Source of the DNA: Agriotes lineatus
Taxonomy: Eukaryota > Arthropoda > Insecta > Coleoptera > Elateridae
Assembly (NCBI GenBank): GCA_940337035.1
Contig: CALNHX010003604.1
Coordinates: forward strand, 62,001 to 126,000
Length of the DNA stretch: 64,000 nt
Direction: 5' to 3'
In this document: piece after piece, positions 1 to 11,116 of the stretch
How the letters are laid out: every line of letters starts with the position of its first letter
Numbering within the stretch: position 1 is the first letter of the stretch
Made by a program: the position numbers and the translations under genes
The notes under the pieces: model-generated
Databases searched by the model: none
Told to the model about the DNA's origin: nothing
The model's input: the letters and a program-made list of their open reading frames with translations, nothing else

Positions 1-69
1 AGAAATTAAAAATGATATATTATACAATTAGAAAGTAAGCAAGCAATCATCTCATTAACATAATATGAC

Positions 70-2928
70 TTAACCGTATACATTTTGATCTTGTATACTC
101 CTCTGAGTTTCATCAAGAATCTTCACAATCTGTGTCTTAAATTGATTTAGAGACATAAAAAATATATCCACGTATTCAGAAGAATTTATAAAATGCATCA
201 TCCTATATACAGGTGAATTGATCAAATAATTGGTTCGTATAACAGGAATAAAAAATGTTAGAACTGACCTATGCTGATAAGAAGGTATATTAAATTTAAG
301 GAGCTGCAACAGTTGTGGTGAATCTATTAGAGAACTTACAATTTTATACAAACATATAGAATCGCTTACACATCTTCTAGTTTCTAATGTTCGAAAGTTG
401 AAATCACTAAGTAGTAGAAGGTACGGCCTGGTAGTCGGGTATATTCTATGCTCTTTGTAATATAGATATCTTAGGAATTTTTTTTGCACTTTTTCTATCT
501 CGTTTTTAAGATAATTGTAGTAGGGAGACCATATAATGGAACCGTATTCTAAGTGACATCTAACATACACATTGTACAAGTAAATAAACGATGATATCTG
601 GTTGAATCCTGCTGAATTACGCAGTATAAATCCGAGCATTTGGTAAGCCTTTTTAACACATTGGAATATATGGTGATTATATGTCAATTTTGCATCAAAC
701 CAAATGCCCAAATCCTTTGTAGTAGTCACCCTTTCTAAGTTCTCCCCTTCAATTGCATAACTATAAACAATGAATTGTGGCTTACGCGTATATGACATGC
801 AACTACATTTTTTAATATTTAGACGTAGGTGATTTTGTTTGCTCCATATCACAACACGATTTAGATCCTCTTGTAGTTTTAAACAATCATCAGCTTCTGT
901 TATTGACTTATATAATTTGAAATCATCCGCAAAAATTTGGTATTCTGAGTTTTTTATGCATTCCGGCAAGTCATTAATTAAGATTAAAAATAGTAACGGT
1001 CCCAAATTCGATCCTTGTGGAACCCCGGATGAAGCATGGTATTCTATAGATGAACAACCACGAAAAACTACATATTGCTTACGCTCTCGTAGATATGACG
1101 TGAATAATTGTAAGAGATTTCTTGAAATAGCAAATAAATGCAGTTTATAGAGAAGGGTATCGTGATGGACTGTATCAAACGCTTTTGCAAAGTCAGTATA
1201 AATGGTATCTACTTGGTCACCTTTACTCATTGATTCAGTCACTGTTTGAGTAAAACTTAAAAGATTAGTCATTGTGGAACGTTTTGGCAGAAATCCGTGT
1301 TGATATGGAGATATATATGGCCTAACATGAGAAAAAATGTACTTATGCAGAATGCTTTCAAATATTTTACAAGGTACTGAAAGTAAAGCTATTGGTCTAT
1401 AGTTTTTGCAATCATATTTACTGCCATCCTTTGGCACTGGACAAACTTTAGTAATTTTCCAGCAACTCGGGAACTGAGATGTCCGCAGAATACAGTTGAA
1501 TATGACCATAAGTGGATAAACAAAGTATTCGGAGCATGCTTTATAAATATAAGCAGGTATTCCATCAGGACCCACTGAATGTTTTGGAGCTAGTGCCTTT
1601 AAACCTTCCTTAACATCACTCTCAGTAATAAATCTAATATTTAATATTTCGCGTTGCAAGGATGGTTCAAGATCAAAATCTATGTTATAATTGGATGGAG
1701 TGTTTAGAAAAACTAAGCTGAAATGACTAGCAAAAGCATTAACTATATCATTAGTAGTTTCAAGCGACCTATTATCGTAAGTCATAACATTATCTAACGC
1801 ATTAGATCTTTTGACCGATTTCAAGAAGGACCAGAATAATCTGGGGTCTCCCTGCAAATTATTTTCTATGTTATTTACATAATCGCGATAAGCATCTCCG
1901 ACTTTAACTTTTATTTTGCTTCTTAAATAATTGAAGTTTTGGCGGGTAAAAATATTTTCCTGCCTTTTGAGCTGTTTTCTGTATTTATCCTTTCGTCTTA
2001 AAAGTTTTTTAATTTCAACAGTAAACCAAGGAGGACAATTGTTTTTCTTAAATGAAGATCTAGGCACACATCTATCTAAGACAGCGTAAAGTTTATTATA
2101 AAAAATTTTAACTATACCTTCAACATCAACAGTTCCACCAAAATTCCAGTCTATGTTACGTATTTCATTATGCAATTGAAGAAAATTTGCTCTTTTAAAA
2201 TTGAAGTTATATTGAGCATTAGAGAAACTTACGGGCTGAAGATTCCGATTCATTTTTACATATTCAATTTTACACAACAAGGCAGGATGGTGAGCATCCT
2301 CACTAACAAGTGGTAAAATATACCTCTCTACCAGCACCGTCCGTCTAGCCACAACCAGATCAAGTATTCTGTTATTTACGTTTAGTATTCTATTTAATTG
2401 GATCAGATTATGAAGATCCATGAATTGCTCCTGTTCCACCAATAATTTAGGAGTAACGCTGTACAAATTGAAATCCCCAAAAATATAAATATTTGTTTCT
2501 GAAAATAAGAAATTTGAATCAAATAAATCAAAAAATACCCTGTAACAATCGTCGCTATCGCTAGGAGAAAAATAAACACAACATAAATAAAACGATATAT
2601 CACCCACCCACATTTTTATCCAGACATCTTCACCATTAGCCGTTTCAAAACTTGAAACCCTGACACATTTGTACTTGCGTTTAACTGCTAACAAGACTCC
2701 ACCCCCTTTTGTTTTATTTCTTTCAAAGTTTCTATCTTTTCTAAATATAATAAAATCATCAGTAAATAATTCGCTATTATTAATATTTGAGCTGAGTCCT
2801 GTTTCAGTCAAAGCAATCACATCGTATTCTGAAAAAGTCGACACCAAATTAAGCTTGAATACGTTACATTTCGTAACCAAACCTCTAACGTTTTGATAAT
2901 AAATATTTAAATTATTTGTTTTATTCAT
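70..2928 (-). CDS. LINE ORF2: AP endonuclease + reverse transcriptase
   Basis: Makes the nick and copies the element's RNA at the target site. The chosen Met at 2928 gives 952 residues and lies just before the conserved NIYYQNVRGL opening; the frame is open further upstream, but that part overlaps the ORF1-like frame. Endonuclease marks are ALTETGL near residue 41, IFGDFN near 150 and SEDAHHPALL near 212. Reverse transcriptase marks are NYRPIALLSV, YTDFAKAFDTVHH near 579, SGVPQGSNLGPLL near 637 and the catalytic FADD near 666. The C-terminal region is typical of these proteins. No stop or frameshift is seen, so this copy could be recent or active. It overlaps the upstream frame by 8 bases (ATGAATAA). 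Confidence 0.88.
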   Translation of the reverse strand: MNKTNNLNIYYQNVRGLVTKCNVFKLNLVSTFSEYDVIALTETGLSSNINNSELFTDDFIIFRKDRNFERNKTKGGGVLLAVKRKYKCVRVSSFETANGEDVWIKMWVGDISFYLCCVYFSPSDSDDCYRVFFDLFDSNFLFSETNIYIFGDFNLYSVTPKLLVEQEQFMDLHNLIQLNRILNVNNRILDLVVARRTVLVERYILPLVSEDAHHPALLCKIEYVKMNRNLQPVSFSNAQYNFNFKRANFLQLHNEIRNIDWNFGGTVDVEGIVKIFYNKLYAVLDRCVPRSSFKKNNCPPWFTVEIKKLLRRKDKYRKQLKRQENIFTRQNFNYLRSKIKVKVGDAYRDYVNNIENNLQGDPRLFWSFLKSVKRSNALDNVMTYDNRSLETTNDIVNAFASHFSLVFLNTPSNYNIDFDLEPSLQREILNIRFITESDVKEGLKALAPKHSVGPDGIPAYIYKACSEYFVYPLMVIFNCILRTSQFPSCWKITKVCPVPKDGSKYDCKNYRPIALLSVPCKIFESILHKYIFSHVRPYISPYQHGFLPKRSTMTNLLSFTQTVTESMSKGDQVDTIYTDFAKAFDTVHHDTLLYKLHLFAISRNLLQLFTSYLRERKQYVVFRGCSSIEYHASSGVPQGSNLGPLLFLILINDLPECIKNSEYQIFADDFKLYKSITEADDCLKLQEDLNRVVIWSKQNHLRLNIKKCSCMSYTRKPQFIVYSYAIEGENLERVTTTKDLGIWFDAKLTYNHHIFQCVKKAYQMLGFILRNSAGFNQISSFIYLYNVYVRCHLEYGSIIWSPYYNYLKNEIEKVQKKFLRYLYYKEHRIYPTTRPYLLLLSDFNFRTLETRRCVSDSICLYKIVSSLIDSPQLLQLLKFNIPSYQHRSVLTFFIPVIRTNYLINSPVYRMMHFINSSEYVDIFFMSLNQFKTQIVKILDETQRSIQDQNVYG

Positions 2929-3232
2929 TGCCTTTATAAGTGGTAGTGAAATCTTCAGAGACAATAGATTTAATGTCCTTGACAATATTCTGATAATTTG
3001 TTCCATTTGGTATAAATATTGGGGGAATCTTGATTTTAGGGGCGGCTTCGACAGTGCCAGTTTTTGTTTGGGATGTTTGTTGTTCATTTTGCTGTATAGC
3101 ATAATACTTATTTTGTGTAATCAGCGATTCGCTGTTAAACAGATATCGCTTGTTGAAGTCGTTGTTTTCTGGCGATTGTAGTGGTCTTTTATTTGTGTTT
3201 ATTATAGCTCTTGAATCTTCATCATATTCCAT
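2921..3232 (-). CDS. Short ORF1-like frame of the LINE (jockey-type N-terminus only)
   Basis: 103 residues. The segment KIPPIFIPNG followed by IVKDIKSI...EDFTTTY aligns with the N-terminal region of the jockey-like ORF1 at 35654 (KIPPIFVHNA...IVADIKLI...REFTTNY). The rest of a normal ORF1, including the RNA-binding part and CCHC zinc knuckles, is absent. The frame stops in the sequence ATGAATAA, which is also the ORF2 start, an arrangement that would suit termination-reinitiation. It could be an internally deleted ORF1 or the normal short leader ORF of this family; sequence from one copy cannot decide. Confidence 0.6.
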   Translation of the reverse strand: MEYDEDSRAIINTNKRPLQSPENNDFNKRYLFNSESLITQNKYYAIQQNEQQTSQTKTGTVEAAPKIKIPPIFIPNGTNYQNIVKDIKSIVSEDFTTTYKGNE

Positions 3233-3547
3233 GTGATTTAAATAGCACTTAATGTTGCTTTAGGAGGTGAGTGTGGTTATCTACCAATGCAGCTGGGACT
3301 CACCGTAATCAGGCGATTGCGGCGTGCGACGCACACTGATATTACGTTTTTCGATATGTTCAGTCTTTGTGGACAAAAGGTAAGTAGAAATAAATTGCTG
3401 CTCACCCGTGCACAGCCGAATAAAGGAGAGAATCAATTCACATCCATACACGACGTTCACATCCATACGACTCCTTCACATTAAAACTTTAAAGCTTAAT
3501 ATCTTAGAAAGGATTCATTTGCGAATATGGGTTTACTAGAACGCGTT

Positions 3548-3654
3548 GGCCAGCCTACGTCTGGCCCTGCCAGCGTAAAGAAACGCTTAACAATAACAAT
3601 GCTTGCTTAAGCTGGTAGCCAGCCTACGTCCGGCCCTGCCAGCGTAAAGAAACG
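3548..3654. repeat. Tandem duplication, about 69-bp period
   Basis: The block CCAGCCTACGT(C/T)(C/T)GGCCCTGCCAGCGTAAAGAAACG occurs at about 3550 and again at about 3619, almost identical. Further GC-rich motifs containing CGGCATG follow to 3740. It lies between the LINE 5' end and a hAT element; its origin is unknown. Confidence 0.8.
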
Positions 3655-3756
3655 AAATGCTTGCTGTTGACGGTCTCGTCACTTGTGCTTACGCTCGGCA
3701 TGTGCGCGTGCCAGTGCTTACGGTCGGCATGCGTTCTTATAATATAAGATTATAAG

Positions 3757-5419
3757 TAGTGATGTGACGAGCGAATATTACCAACCGAATATTCCTATAA
3801 ATTCCGTAACTTACGGTAATATTCGCTCACCCTCAAAGGATTATTCGCTTTTTGGTAATATATTACGGAAATATTACGGTTATATTACTGAGCACATTTG
3901 CGGTAATATTACCCGAATACATTCGCGTTAGCTTCTGTGTACTTCCCCGGCATTCGTCGCTGAAAATTACAGAAGCACACTCGTGCTGTATCGTTGCGTG
4001 TTGTCGGCCAGCAGTCTGTCGTAAGAAACCAACGCATTTGCTGTTGTTTGTTTCTGATTCTTTAGGCGGTTGTAGTAAACCAAAGTGCTAAGTGTTACTT
4101 ATAAAAATATAAGATATACCTAAATATAAAGGACCCATATGGCATTACTTTAAGGAAAGGTCATTAAATGGGAAAGATTATTATGACTGTATTTTTTGTG
4201 GTCAAAAATATGATGCAGGAGCATTTGACTAAATGTCACAAATGTCCAAAAAATGTAAAACATTTTTTTTTTAAATATAACGCAGGTAAGATGCTTTTTA
4301 AAACATTTTCTCAGTATATTTAAAAAAGATCTTATTGAGCGGTTTTATTTAGCTTGCCCTTACCCCCTTCCTGTTGACCGATTGATCTGAAATTTGGTAC
4401 CCGCCTTTAGTTCTGATGACAATACAATTATGTATGTTCAGTATCATTGTAAATCAAAGATGGCCGCCACCACAAAATGGCGGATTACAGGTTACAAAAA
4501 GTAGATTGGGACGCGATGAAAATCGGAACTAATGTTAGAATCTAGTAATTTTCAAGTTTCGTATTGGTAACATTTTTACATCTATTATATTGACATTAAA
4601 TTGTTAACCTTATTTAAGCGAAATGACACAATAAATCAGAGGCGTACGCAACATTGCGGTATGGTACCTATATTATCAGTTCTTGAATGTTAATAGGATT
4701 GCGGAAATAATGATGTACGTTGAACAACCAGGCTCTGCTAAACCTTCTATCCCAGCAACAGCAATTTCCACACTTTAAAACACAAAGAATCTGTCATATG
4801 ACGTTAGTCACTGCACAAACGGAATCCCTCTACCCACCGTTACTGTTTACTTGTCATTTAAAATATAACCTAACTTTGTATGTTTTTGACAACTTTCCAC
4901 ATATTGCCAATTCATCAAATATGATCACAGCGCCTTTCATGATCTACCTTGACACCCAATCTACTTTCTGTGACCTGTACAGTATTGGAGAAGATTTTTC
5001 CGATTTGAAAAATATTTAAGTTATTTTATGTTTTATAATTAGTTGTCATTCATCAGTATTCCTTCTAAATAGACTTACTTTTTAAAATATTTTTATTTTT
5101 TTATTATCTGTTTAGGTTTTATTTGTAGGTACTTAAGAAAATACATTATGTTATTTAGGTTAAAATTGTTTTTACATTGTACATATTATACAATAAATTA
5201 ATACAAAATAATTCATTCTGGGCTCAGTTTTAAAGATAAAATATTGAAATTTTGTTTAATAGTATATTTTCGAACAAGGATAATAAATTACCGACAAAGT
5301 GTAAACTACTGCTAAAAAAAACATTAAATTTCCTAAAATTCTCATAAATTACGGTAAGTTCTCGTAATTTAACGAATATTACCGACAAAAAATAAATTAC
5401 GGTAATTTTTACATCACTA
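3757..5419. mobile_element. hAT-superfamily DNA transposon, degenerate
   Basis: The ends are TAGTGATGT at 3757 and ACATCACTA at 5411-5419, perfect inverted repeats of 9 bases. They are flanked by a perfect 8-bp target duplication ATTATAAG (3749-3756 and 5420-5427), the length expected for hAT. Subterminal DNA repeats GGTAATATTAC-like motifs at both ends. Inside is a broken BED zinc finger, which is the N-terminal domain of many hAT transposases. The transposase catalytic region is not recognisable, so this copy is probably non-autonomous. Confidence 0.88.
4128..4260 (+). pseudogene. BED zinc finger remnant of hAT transposase
   Basis: One frame reads GPIWHYFKE...DYYDCIFCGQKY, giving the aromatic pair and C-x2-C of a BED finger. 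The next frame reads MQEHLTKCHKC, giving the L-x2-H half of the motif. The two halves are separated by a one-base shift, with a stop straight after the shift. BED fingers bind transposon ends in hAT transposases, which agrees with the 8-bp target duplication around this element. Confidence 0.7.
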
Positions 5420-5427
5420 ATTATAAG

Positions 5428-6740
5428 TTTTTGACTTATTTTTTTATCGTTGAATACTTTTTCAGTTTCTGAGTATGTATTAGTTTTCCCTAATTATAGA
5501 CAACATTAAAGAAAGAAGAGATTAATAGAAAATGCCCTAATCACTGCAAACTTTCGGAACCACACTGTATACAGATCCTGTCAAATGTAGAGTTTTGAGC
5601 AAGACAACAATTTCTCCTGCCTCACGCTACCTTTTAACTACTGTTACTGTTACTTGCTTGAGTTTCATTTACATACTACTGTCAGAACTCACAATTCACA
5701 TGCTTAAATTACTGTTTGTATGATTACAGTCTTAAATATTCATTACTGTTAACACTTTAGGTAAACCTGTATATCAATTATCTGTGAAGATCTGCTTATC
5801 GATCGTACCTGTACTACCAGACTTAGCTCCGTTGCAGAATATATGAACTTTTTCACTTTTTGGTAGCTTTGTTCTATCCTGTTCGAACATTTTATTCTTA
5901 AATGTTTGTCTACATTTTTCTTTTCTCCGCTTCATATGTATGTGATAAAACCGAAAAGAATTTAATGATATGCCTTCACCGCAAGGTGTCACAAAAAATC
6001 AGTTACACCAATATACTGCACTTGTGCCAGATGGCTACAAGATTGTAAAAAGAAAAGTCATAAACTTATCTGGGGCAAATAATTGAAAATCCATAGTAAG
6101 CGTGTGAATTTGGTCACCCCCTATAGCAATATTTCTTGAAATTGTATTTATTTGCTATCACTATAAAGCTCATGTGATTAAATATTCTAAAACAGGCAGG
6201 ATATTTAATTTAGGAGGAAAATTGATAATTTATACAGTATATTTCTTAAATCGACCGTGTGGCTTCTGGGAGCCTCAAGACTCCTCTAGGGCTTTTGTCT
6301 CAGAATTGTAGTTTCTCAAATATAGTGTAAAGAAGTTTGACATCTGAGAAAGTTAAAAATCAGTTTTCAGTCATTTATGTCTGGTATACAGGACAACTAG
6401 ATGTCTCTTGCTGGAAAAAAAAGTTATCAGCCTTGCCATTAAATAGTTACTGTCTGCTATGTATCATCACGCTCGTGTTTCCTCCACTAATAGTCAACCG
6501 ATAATAACCATTATTATCCTAAAAGATTGTTTATATTTATACCCATGTCATACCAAATATCATCCACTTATCTTCTTCTTTTCTCATCCCTTATGCCAAC
6601 GGCGTCGGGTTGCTCGTCCATTTCTGGTATTGGCTGCCATCCTCTTTAGTTCTTCTCTCTTGCCAATGCCATTTCCTCCATTCTTTTGACCCATGTTTCC
6701 CTAGACCTTCCTGCAGATCTTCCATCTGGCCTTTCTTCGA
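5428..6740. other. No gene recognised
   Basis: AT-rich DNA. A minus-strand open frame at 5774-5992 (72 codons, lysine/arginine-rich) has no domain I can name. Nothing else supports a gene. Confidence 0.5.
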
Positions 6741-6749
6741 AAGCCATCT

Positions 6750-7410
6750 CAGGTTTCTTCTATTTTCCCTTTCTCAAGCGTCCAAACCACGTGAACTGTT
6801 TTCTCTCGACTATTTCCACTAATGGTTCTATTTGTAATTCTTCTCTAATCACTAAATTTCTGATTCTGTCACATTTCGTTCTTGTGGCCATTTTTCTTAA
6901 ATACTTCATTTCTCTTGCACTTACTCTCTCCATTACCTTGTCTTGCATGACCCAGCTTTCTGATGCATATATTAGGGTAGGCACATAAATACTCTTGATT
7001 TTGTGGTGTTATTTTTTTCTTTTTATTGATAATGATGTTACTTAAGGCATAGATCTTATTTGCTTTATTTGTTCTGTTTAGTATTTCCTGCTCTAGGGTA
7101 CTAGTTTTGTTTATTATCCAAGGTAATCGTAGTTATCGACCCACTCAAGTTTTTTTTTATGACACATTATTGGTATGTTTTATTGGATGTCCTTCGTAAT
7201 TTCCATTGCCTTGCTCATAATTGCATTAATTGTCATTTCCCACCTTGCCATTGCCCTGTCCCACTTGTTAACTATCTGCTGTAATTTCTGTGTTGACTCT
7301 GCCACTAGCACTATGTCATTTCCATAAATTAAGCTTTGAATATTAATTGCTTCTAGATTCCAATATCCTATTCTAGCCTCTTGACTCTCCTTTATAATTT
7401 GATTCATAAG
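6750..7410 (-). pseudogene. LINE reverse transcriptase C-terminal fragment
   Basis: A minus-strand frame at 7180-7407 reads QSLIYGNDIVLVAESTQKLQ, a reverse transcriptase catalytic region in which the usual Y/F-A-D-D has become YGND. The frame at 6760-6984 gives YASESWVMQ...EMKYLRKMATRTKCDRIRN...ELQIEPL, the post-RT region of RTE-like insect LINEs. A poly-T stretch and frame breaks lie between them. The damaged catalytic box and the frame breaks mark it as dead. Confidence 0.75.
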
Positions 7411-7779
7411 TCATCCACAATTGAAATATGTACGTATAGGCAAAATTCAAACACAGCTTGAAAATTTGAACATGCTGGCTGCATTTGGGAAACTGGATCT
7501 GAAACAAAAACCCTACAGGAACTTTTGACTTATTTTTATGTTACAATGTACGAGGGACACTAGAATAATCTACCTATGCAGGAGAAAAAGGCTTAGGCCA
7601 CTAATTATTTCTTACTTTTTAATATAGTTGCTACTTAACTCCACCTTTCTGTATATTTCAGGATTTGTTGTAATTTTCAGCTGTCATGGTCTTTGATCAT
7701 CTTCTACTGATTTATAACCCCAACGAAACTGTTTTGACCAGTATTTTATTTGATACAGGCCTGATCCTGTCTCACTAGG

Positions 7780-8480
7780 GATGTGCAGTACGATCCGATA
7801 TTTGTCGTCTGATGTTCCGATACTCGATATTTTGTACCGGTATTTCAGTAAGCGATACAATACGATACGATTTATTATTAGTCAGTATCGTCAAAACCGA
7901 TCCAAGATTTTTGCCGCCTGCGTTCCAATAACTCATCTTTTGACCAATATTTTTTTTTCATTTTCAACATAAAAATTAATTAACAATCTTAATGAGGTTT
8001 GATATTTATATTTCATGTTCTATGGAAGTAAGACGAGAGTGTTGAATGTCGATAACTTTCAATACGTAATTTTCAACTTCTACAAACTCGAGAATAAAAA
8101 TCAAAACAAAGTGATTGTTGAGCCGAAATCTTCCTGTTTAACATGTGTACGTACTACACTTGGGGTTTCCGCTGGTACAGCAAAATCATAATTGATACAT
8201 TCTAATGAATGCGTTTTGGTTATTATTTTCATGTTACTTGTTACGTTTTTAAGCGTTTATAAAAGTTAGTATACTATTTAATAAATATATTTCTAATAAT
8301 GATTTTCTAATTATTTTTTGTTGATTTCTCGAATGTTCTATTTGCTGTACTAGGACTTGAAGGTTTGTATAAATAAACCTAGAAAATATCATGGATCAAA
8401 TATGTACCGGTATTTCATGTACCGGTACTTTTGTATATAATACTGCTCCGGACCGATACTTTTAAATTGATACGATTTTA
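7780..8480. repeat. Degenerate repeat with ACCGGTA and CGATAC motifs at both ends
   Basis: TACCGGTATTTCA occurs near 7836 and 8404, together with iterated CGATAC/GATACGAT motifs at both ends (7850-7900 and 8450-8475), partly inverted. This looks like an old MITE, possibly hAT-type, but I could not find a clean terminal repeat or target duplication. Confidence 0.4.
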
Positions 8481-8844
8481 TAGTTTTTCGGGTTTTAGAT
8501 AAATTCACTGTAAAAATCTGAATGAATATTAATTTTTATTTTTAGTTAAAAGGTAGATACTTGGGTAATTTGTAATTTACCTATAACTATAAATATGCAA
8601 AGAAGCATTCTTTAAACATGTAAATGGGGTTATATGTATACTTAAAAGTAGGTTTATCAAATTATGTTCTACAGTAAGGGGTTTTCACTGTCCATTGATT
8701 CTAAGCGACTTCCTTCAAGGGGACTCCCTCATTCAATGATATGCCAATTTAGAAAATTAAATGTGGTCATCACACAACTTTCTTTTAAGTACTGCTTGTA
8801 AAATTATAATTTTGTGACTTTCAAAATCGATACTTCCTAAAAAA

Positions 8845-9010
8845 ACTTTTGACAAAAGTTATAGTTAATTACTTAATATTAAAACAGTTTGTAAAAAATA
8901 TTATTCCCATTATTTTTGGAAAAAATAATTTTGCGATTTTTCAAAAATTACGGTTTACAAAAAACTTCTTTAACAAAAGTTATAGATAATTACATAATAT
9001 AAAATTTAGC
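8845..9010. repeat. Two-copy tandem repeat, about 121-bp period
   Basis: ACAAAAGTTATAG(T/A)TAATTAC(T/A)TAATAT occurs from 8852 and again from 8973. The flanking DNA between them (TTTTTCAAAAATTACGG and similar) is also related. No coding potential. Confidence 0.65.
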
Positions 9011-9499
9011 GTTTCATTACTGTCGAGAGTTTAAGTACCTAACTGAGTTCCGAAGCGTCGAGGTTCACTTTACCTCGAGACAGGAATGAAACTTTCCACT
9101 GTGGTATGTATACTATTTTATTCACAACCACTTTATTGTAAACAGGAATTGTAAAAATGAATTTGACAGTTTTTCAAAACCGCCGTTAAGCTAATAATAA
9201 TAATACAATGCGGATAAAATCTGTTGGCATGACAGCGGCTGGGAAATGACTACTTCCCACCCGCTGTCATGGTAACCTATTTCCCGCCTGGGGTGGGAAG
9301 TAGACGTTGGTAATGGCTCATTTTCCAACTTTTTAAAAGGCGGTAATGACCTTATTACATATATGGGTGTGAATAATATATGTATATGTATTCCTATTAT
9401 TAATTTTTGGGCCCAAGGAAATCTTTGCAAAAATGCAAAACTATACTTTCTACAAAACAACTGTTCAAACGAAAATAATTGCATAATATGTGTTCTATG

Positions 9500-10160
9500 A
9501 AATTTAATTTTTACTTCCTCTTACAATAAAGGAAGTATTGGATTCACCCCAAAAATTCGAAATTGAGTTTTCAACAGATCTTCACGTTTCAGAGTCCCCT
9601 GGTCCCAAAAAACATATTTTTTTTCATTGATCTGTCTGTGTGTCTGTCTGTGAACAGAATATCTCAAAAACGGAAAGAGGTATGGCGTTGAAACTTCATA
9701 TATAAGTTTTGTGTACTATGTAGATGAGACAGCAAGCTTTTGAAGAAAATCGCATAACCGGAAGTAGGTGTTTACTATTGTGATGTTTCAGTGTTTTCGA
9801 TTTTTTCAAAAACGGCTCTAACGATTTTTTTAAAACTTACATTTTTATTACATTTTTAATGTGTATTGATGTGAGATAAGCGATTTTCCAGTTGAATACC
9901 TCTAAACTGGGTTTCTTTTGTTTTTTTCTTTTTTTTTTATTAACTCATAATTAAATAGAACACCCGGTACATATTACATTTTTGAATTCAGCTTAAAATT
10001 CTAGATAAAATTTGTCCCTTCAACTAACGCTCTATTTTGTACCGTTTTTGTATAATTTGTAATTTTTGAAAATTTTTGACAAATGATTACAATTTTAAAA
10101 TCAAATTTTTGGCTAATGATAACATCACTGTAAAAGGAAGTTGTGTGCGTGTATCACACC
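9500..10160. repeat. Probable dispersed repeat bounded by GGAAGT motifs
   Basis: ACTTCCTCTTACAATAAAGGAAGT at the left and GTAAAAGGAAGTTGTGTGCG at the right bracket DNA with no coding frame, including a short TCTGTCTGTGTGTCTGTCTGTG microsatellite near 9632. The style is that of a dispersed repeat; family unknown, ends uncertain. Confidence 0.35.
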
Positions 10161-10782
10161 AGATTTTTATTAAACAATTACAAAATTTCCCCACAAAACG
10201 GAAGAAACAAGAGTAAAGTGCCACTTTTGGTTGTCTCATATTAACCAAAAATCAATAGGCTCTCTGAATTTATATTAAAGACGATGGTATAAATTTTCAG
10301 GCCAATCCATTAACTGACGGACAGACTCACAGACTGACAGGTATCACTTCAAAAACTGCAAAAATCACAATAGAAGATTTTATACCACTTACGGCTTTAG
10401 AATACTTTTTCTTAAATTTTTGAAAAAATCCAGATTTAGTCCAAAACCCGCGGGTTTTTTCAAGTGGGTTTTACTGGGTATTTTCGGGCTGGGGAAAATC
10501 ATGCCAACCCTGACCTGACTACATTATTAGTTAGTGAAACACATATTTCTTCTTATCTTGCAAGGTGATTTCCAAATTTGGTTTTCTTGCAATGTATTTC
10601 TTACAATCATATAACTCGTTTTATTCTCATTTATTTGCAGTCCAGCTCTAAGTGCTTGATTTTCCAGGCTTTTTAAAATAATTTTCAATTAATTCTTCTC
10701 TCATCATCTGCATAAGCGAGGCTTTGGTAACAACAGATCAATAAAAAAACCAATTAGGGTAGGCTGTGATATGTGTTATACG

Positions 10783-10880
10783 TTTGGCAGTACTGAAGTG
10801 CATTGTCAGTCTATGTCAAATTCGAGATTTGCAGGTTAAGTTTTAAGTCAGTCTGTGTCAAACAACAAACAAAACCTAAT
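10783..10880. repeat. Copy of a dispersed repeat also present at 63080-63200
   Basis: GGCAGTACTG...GTCAGTCTATGTCAAATTCGAGATTTGCAGGTTAAGTTTT..GTCAGTCTGTGTCAA matches the reverse complement of 63125-63200 with few differences. It has no coding potential and is probably part of a short non-autonomous element. Confidence 0.75.
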
Positions 10881-11116
10881 AGTCGGGGAGGCAGTGAACA
10901 TTTTGGGTACTTATTTTCCCAGTCAGTATTTTGGGTTATTTTGGTTTAGTTAATGATGCTTTTTGAAGATTTGCAAGTCTGACTACTGATTTCCGATGGG
11001 TCGAGTCAAGGTAAAAGTTTAAATAATTATAAGATAAGTACATTAGTTGGACTTATTTTCCCAGCAATGAAACTTTGTGTACAAATAAACATTACCATGA
11101 AAGTCAGTAAAAAATT

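Larger units (their letters stand above)
1..3480 (-). mobile_element. Non-LTR retrotransposon (LINE), 3' end cut by window edge
   Basis: A minus-strand LINE with a 5' leader (about 3233-3480), a short ORF1-like frame and a long ORF2. ORF2 stops at 70-72, so any 3' UTR and tail run off the window start. The 5' limit is approximate because no target duplication can be matched without the other end. The endonuclease opening (NIYYQNVRGL) and the reverse transcriptase motifs place it in the jockey/CR1 part of the LINE tree; the exact clade is not decidable by eye. Confidence 0.85.

Noticed and set aside
4720..5019. 99-codon plus-strand frame inside the hAT element
   Set aside because: No resemblance to hAT transposase or any known domain; probably chance.
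5774..5992. 72-codon minus-strand frame
   Set aside because: Weakly reminiscent of transposase text but no motif I can defend; left unassigned.
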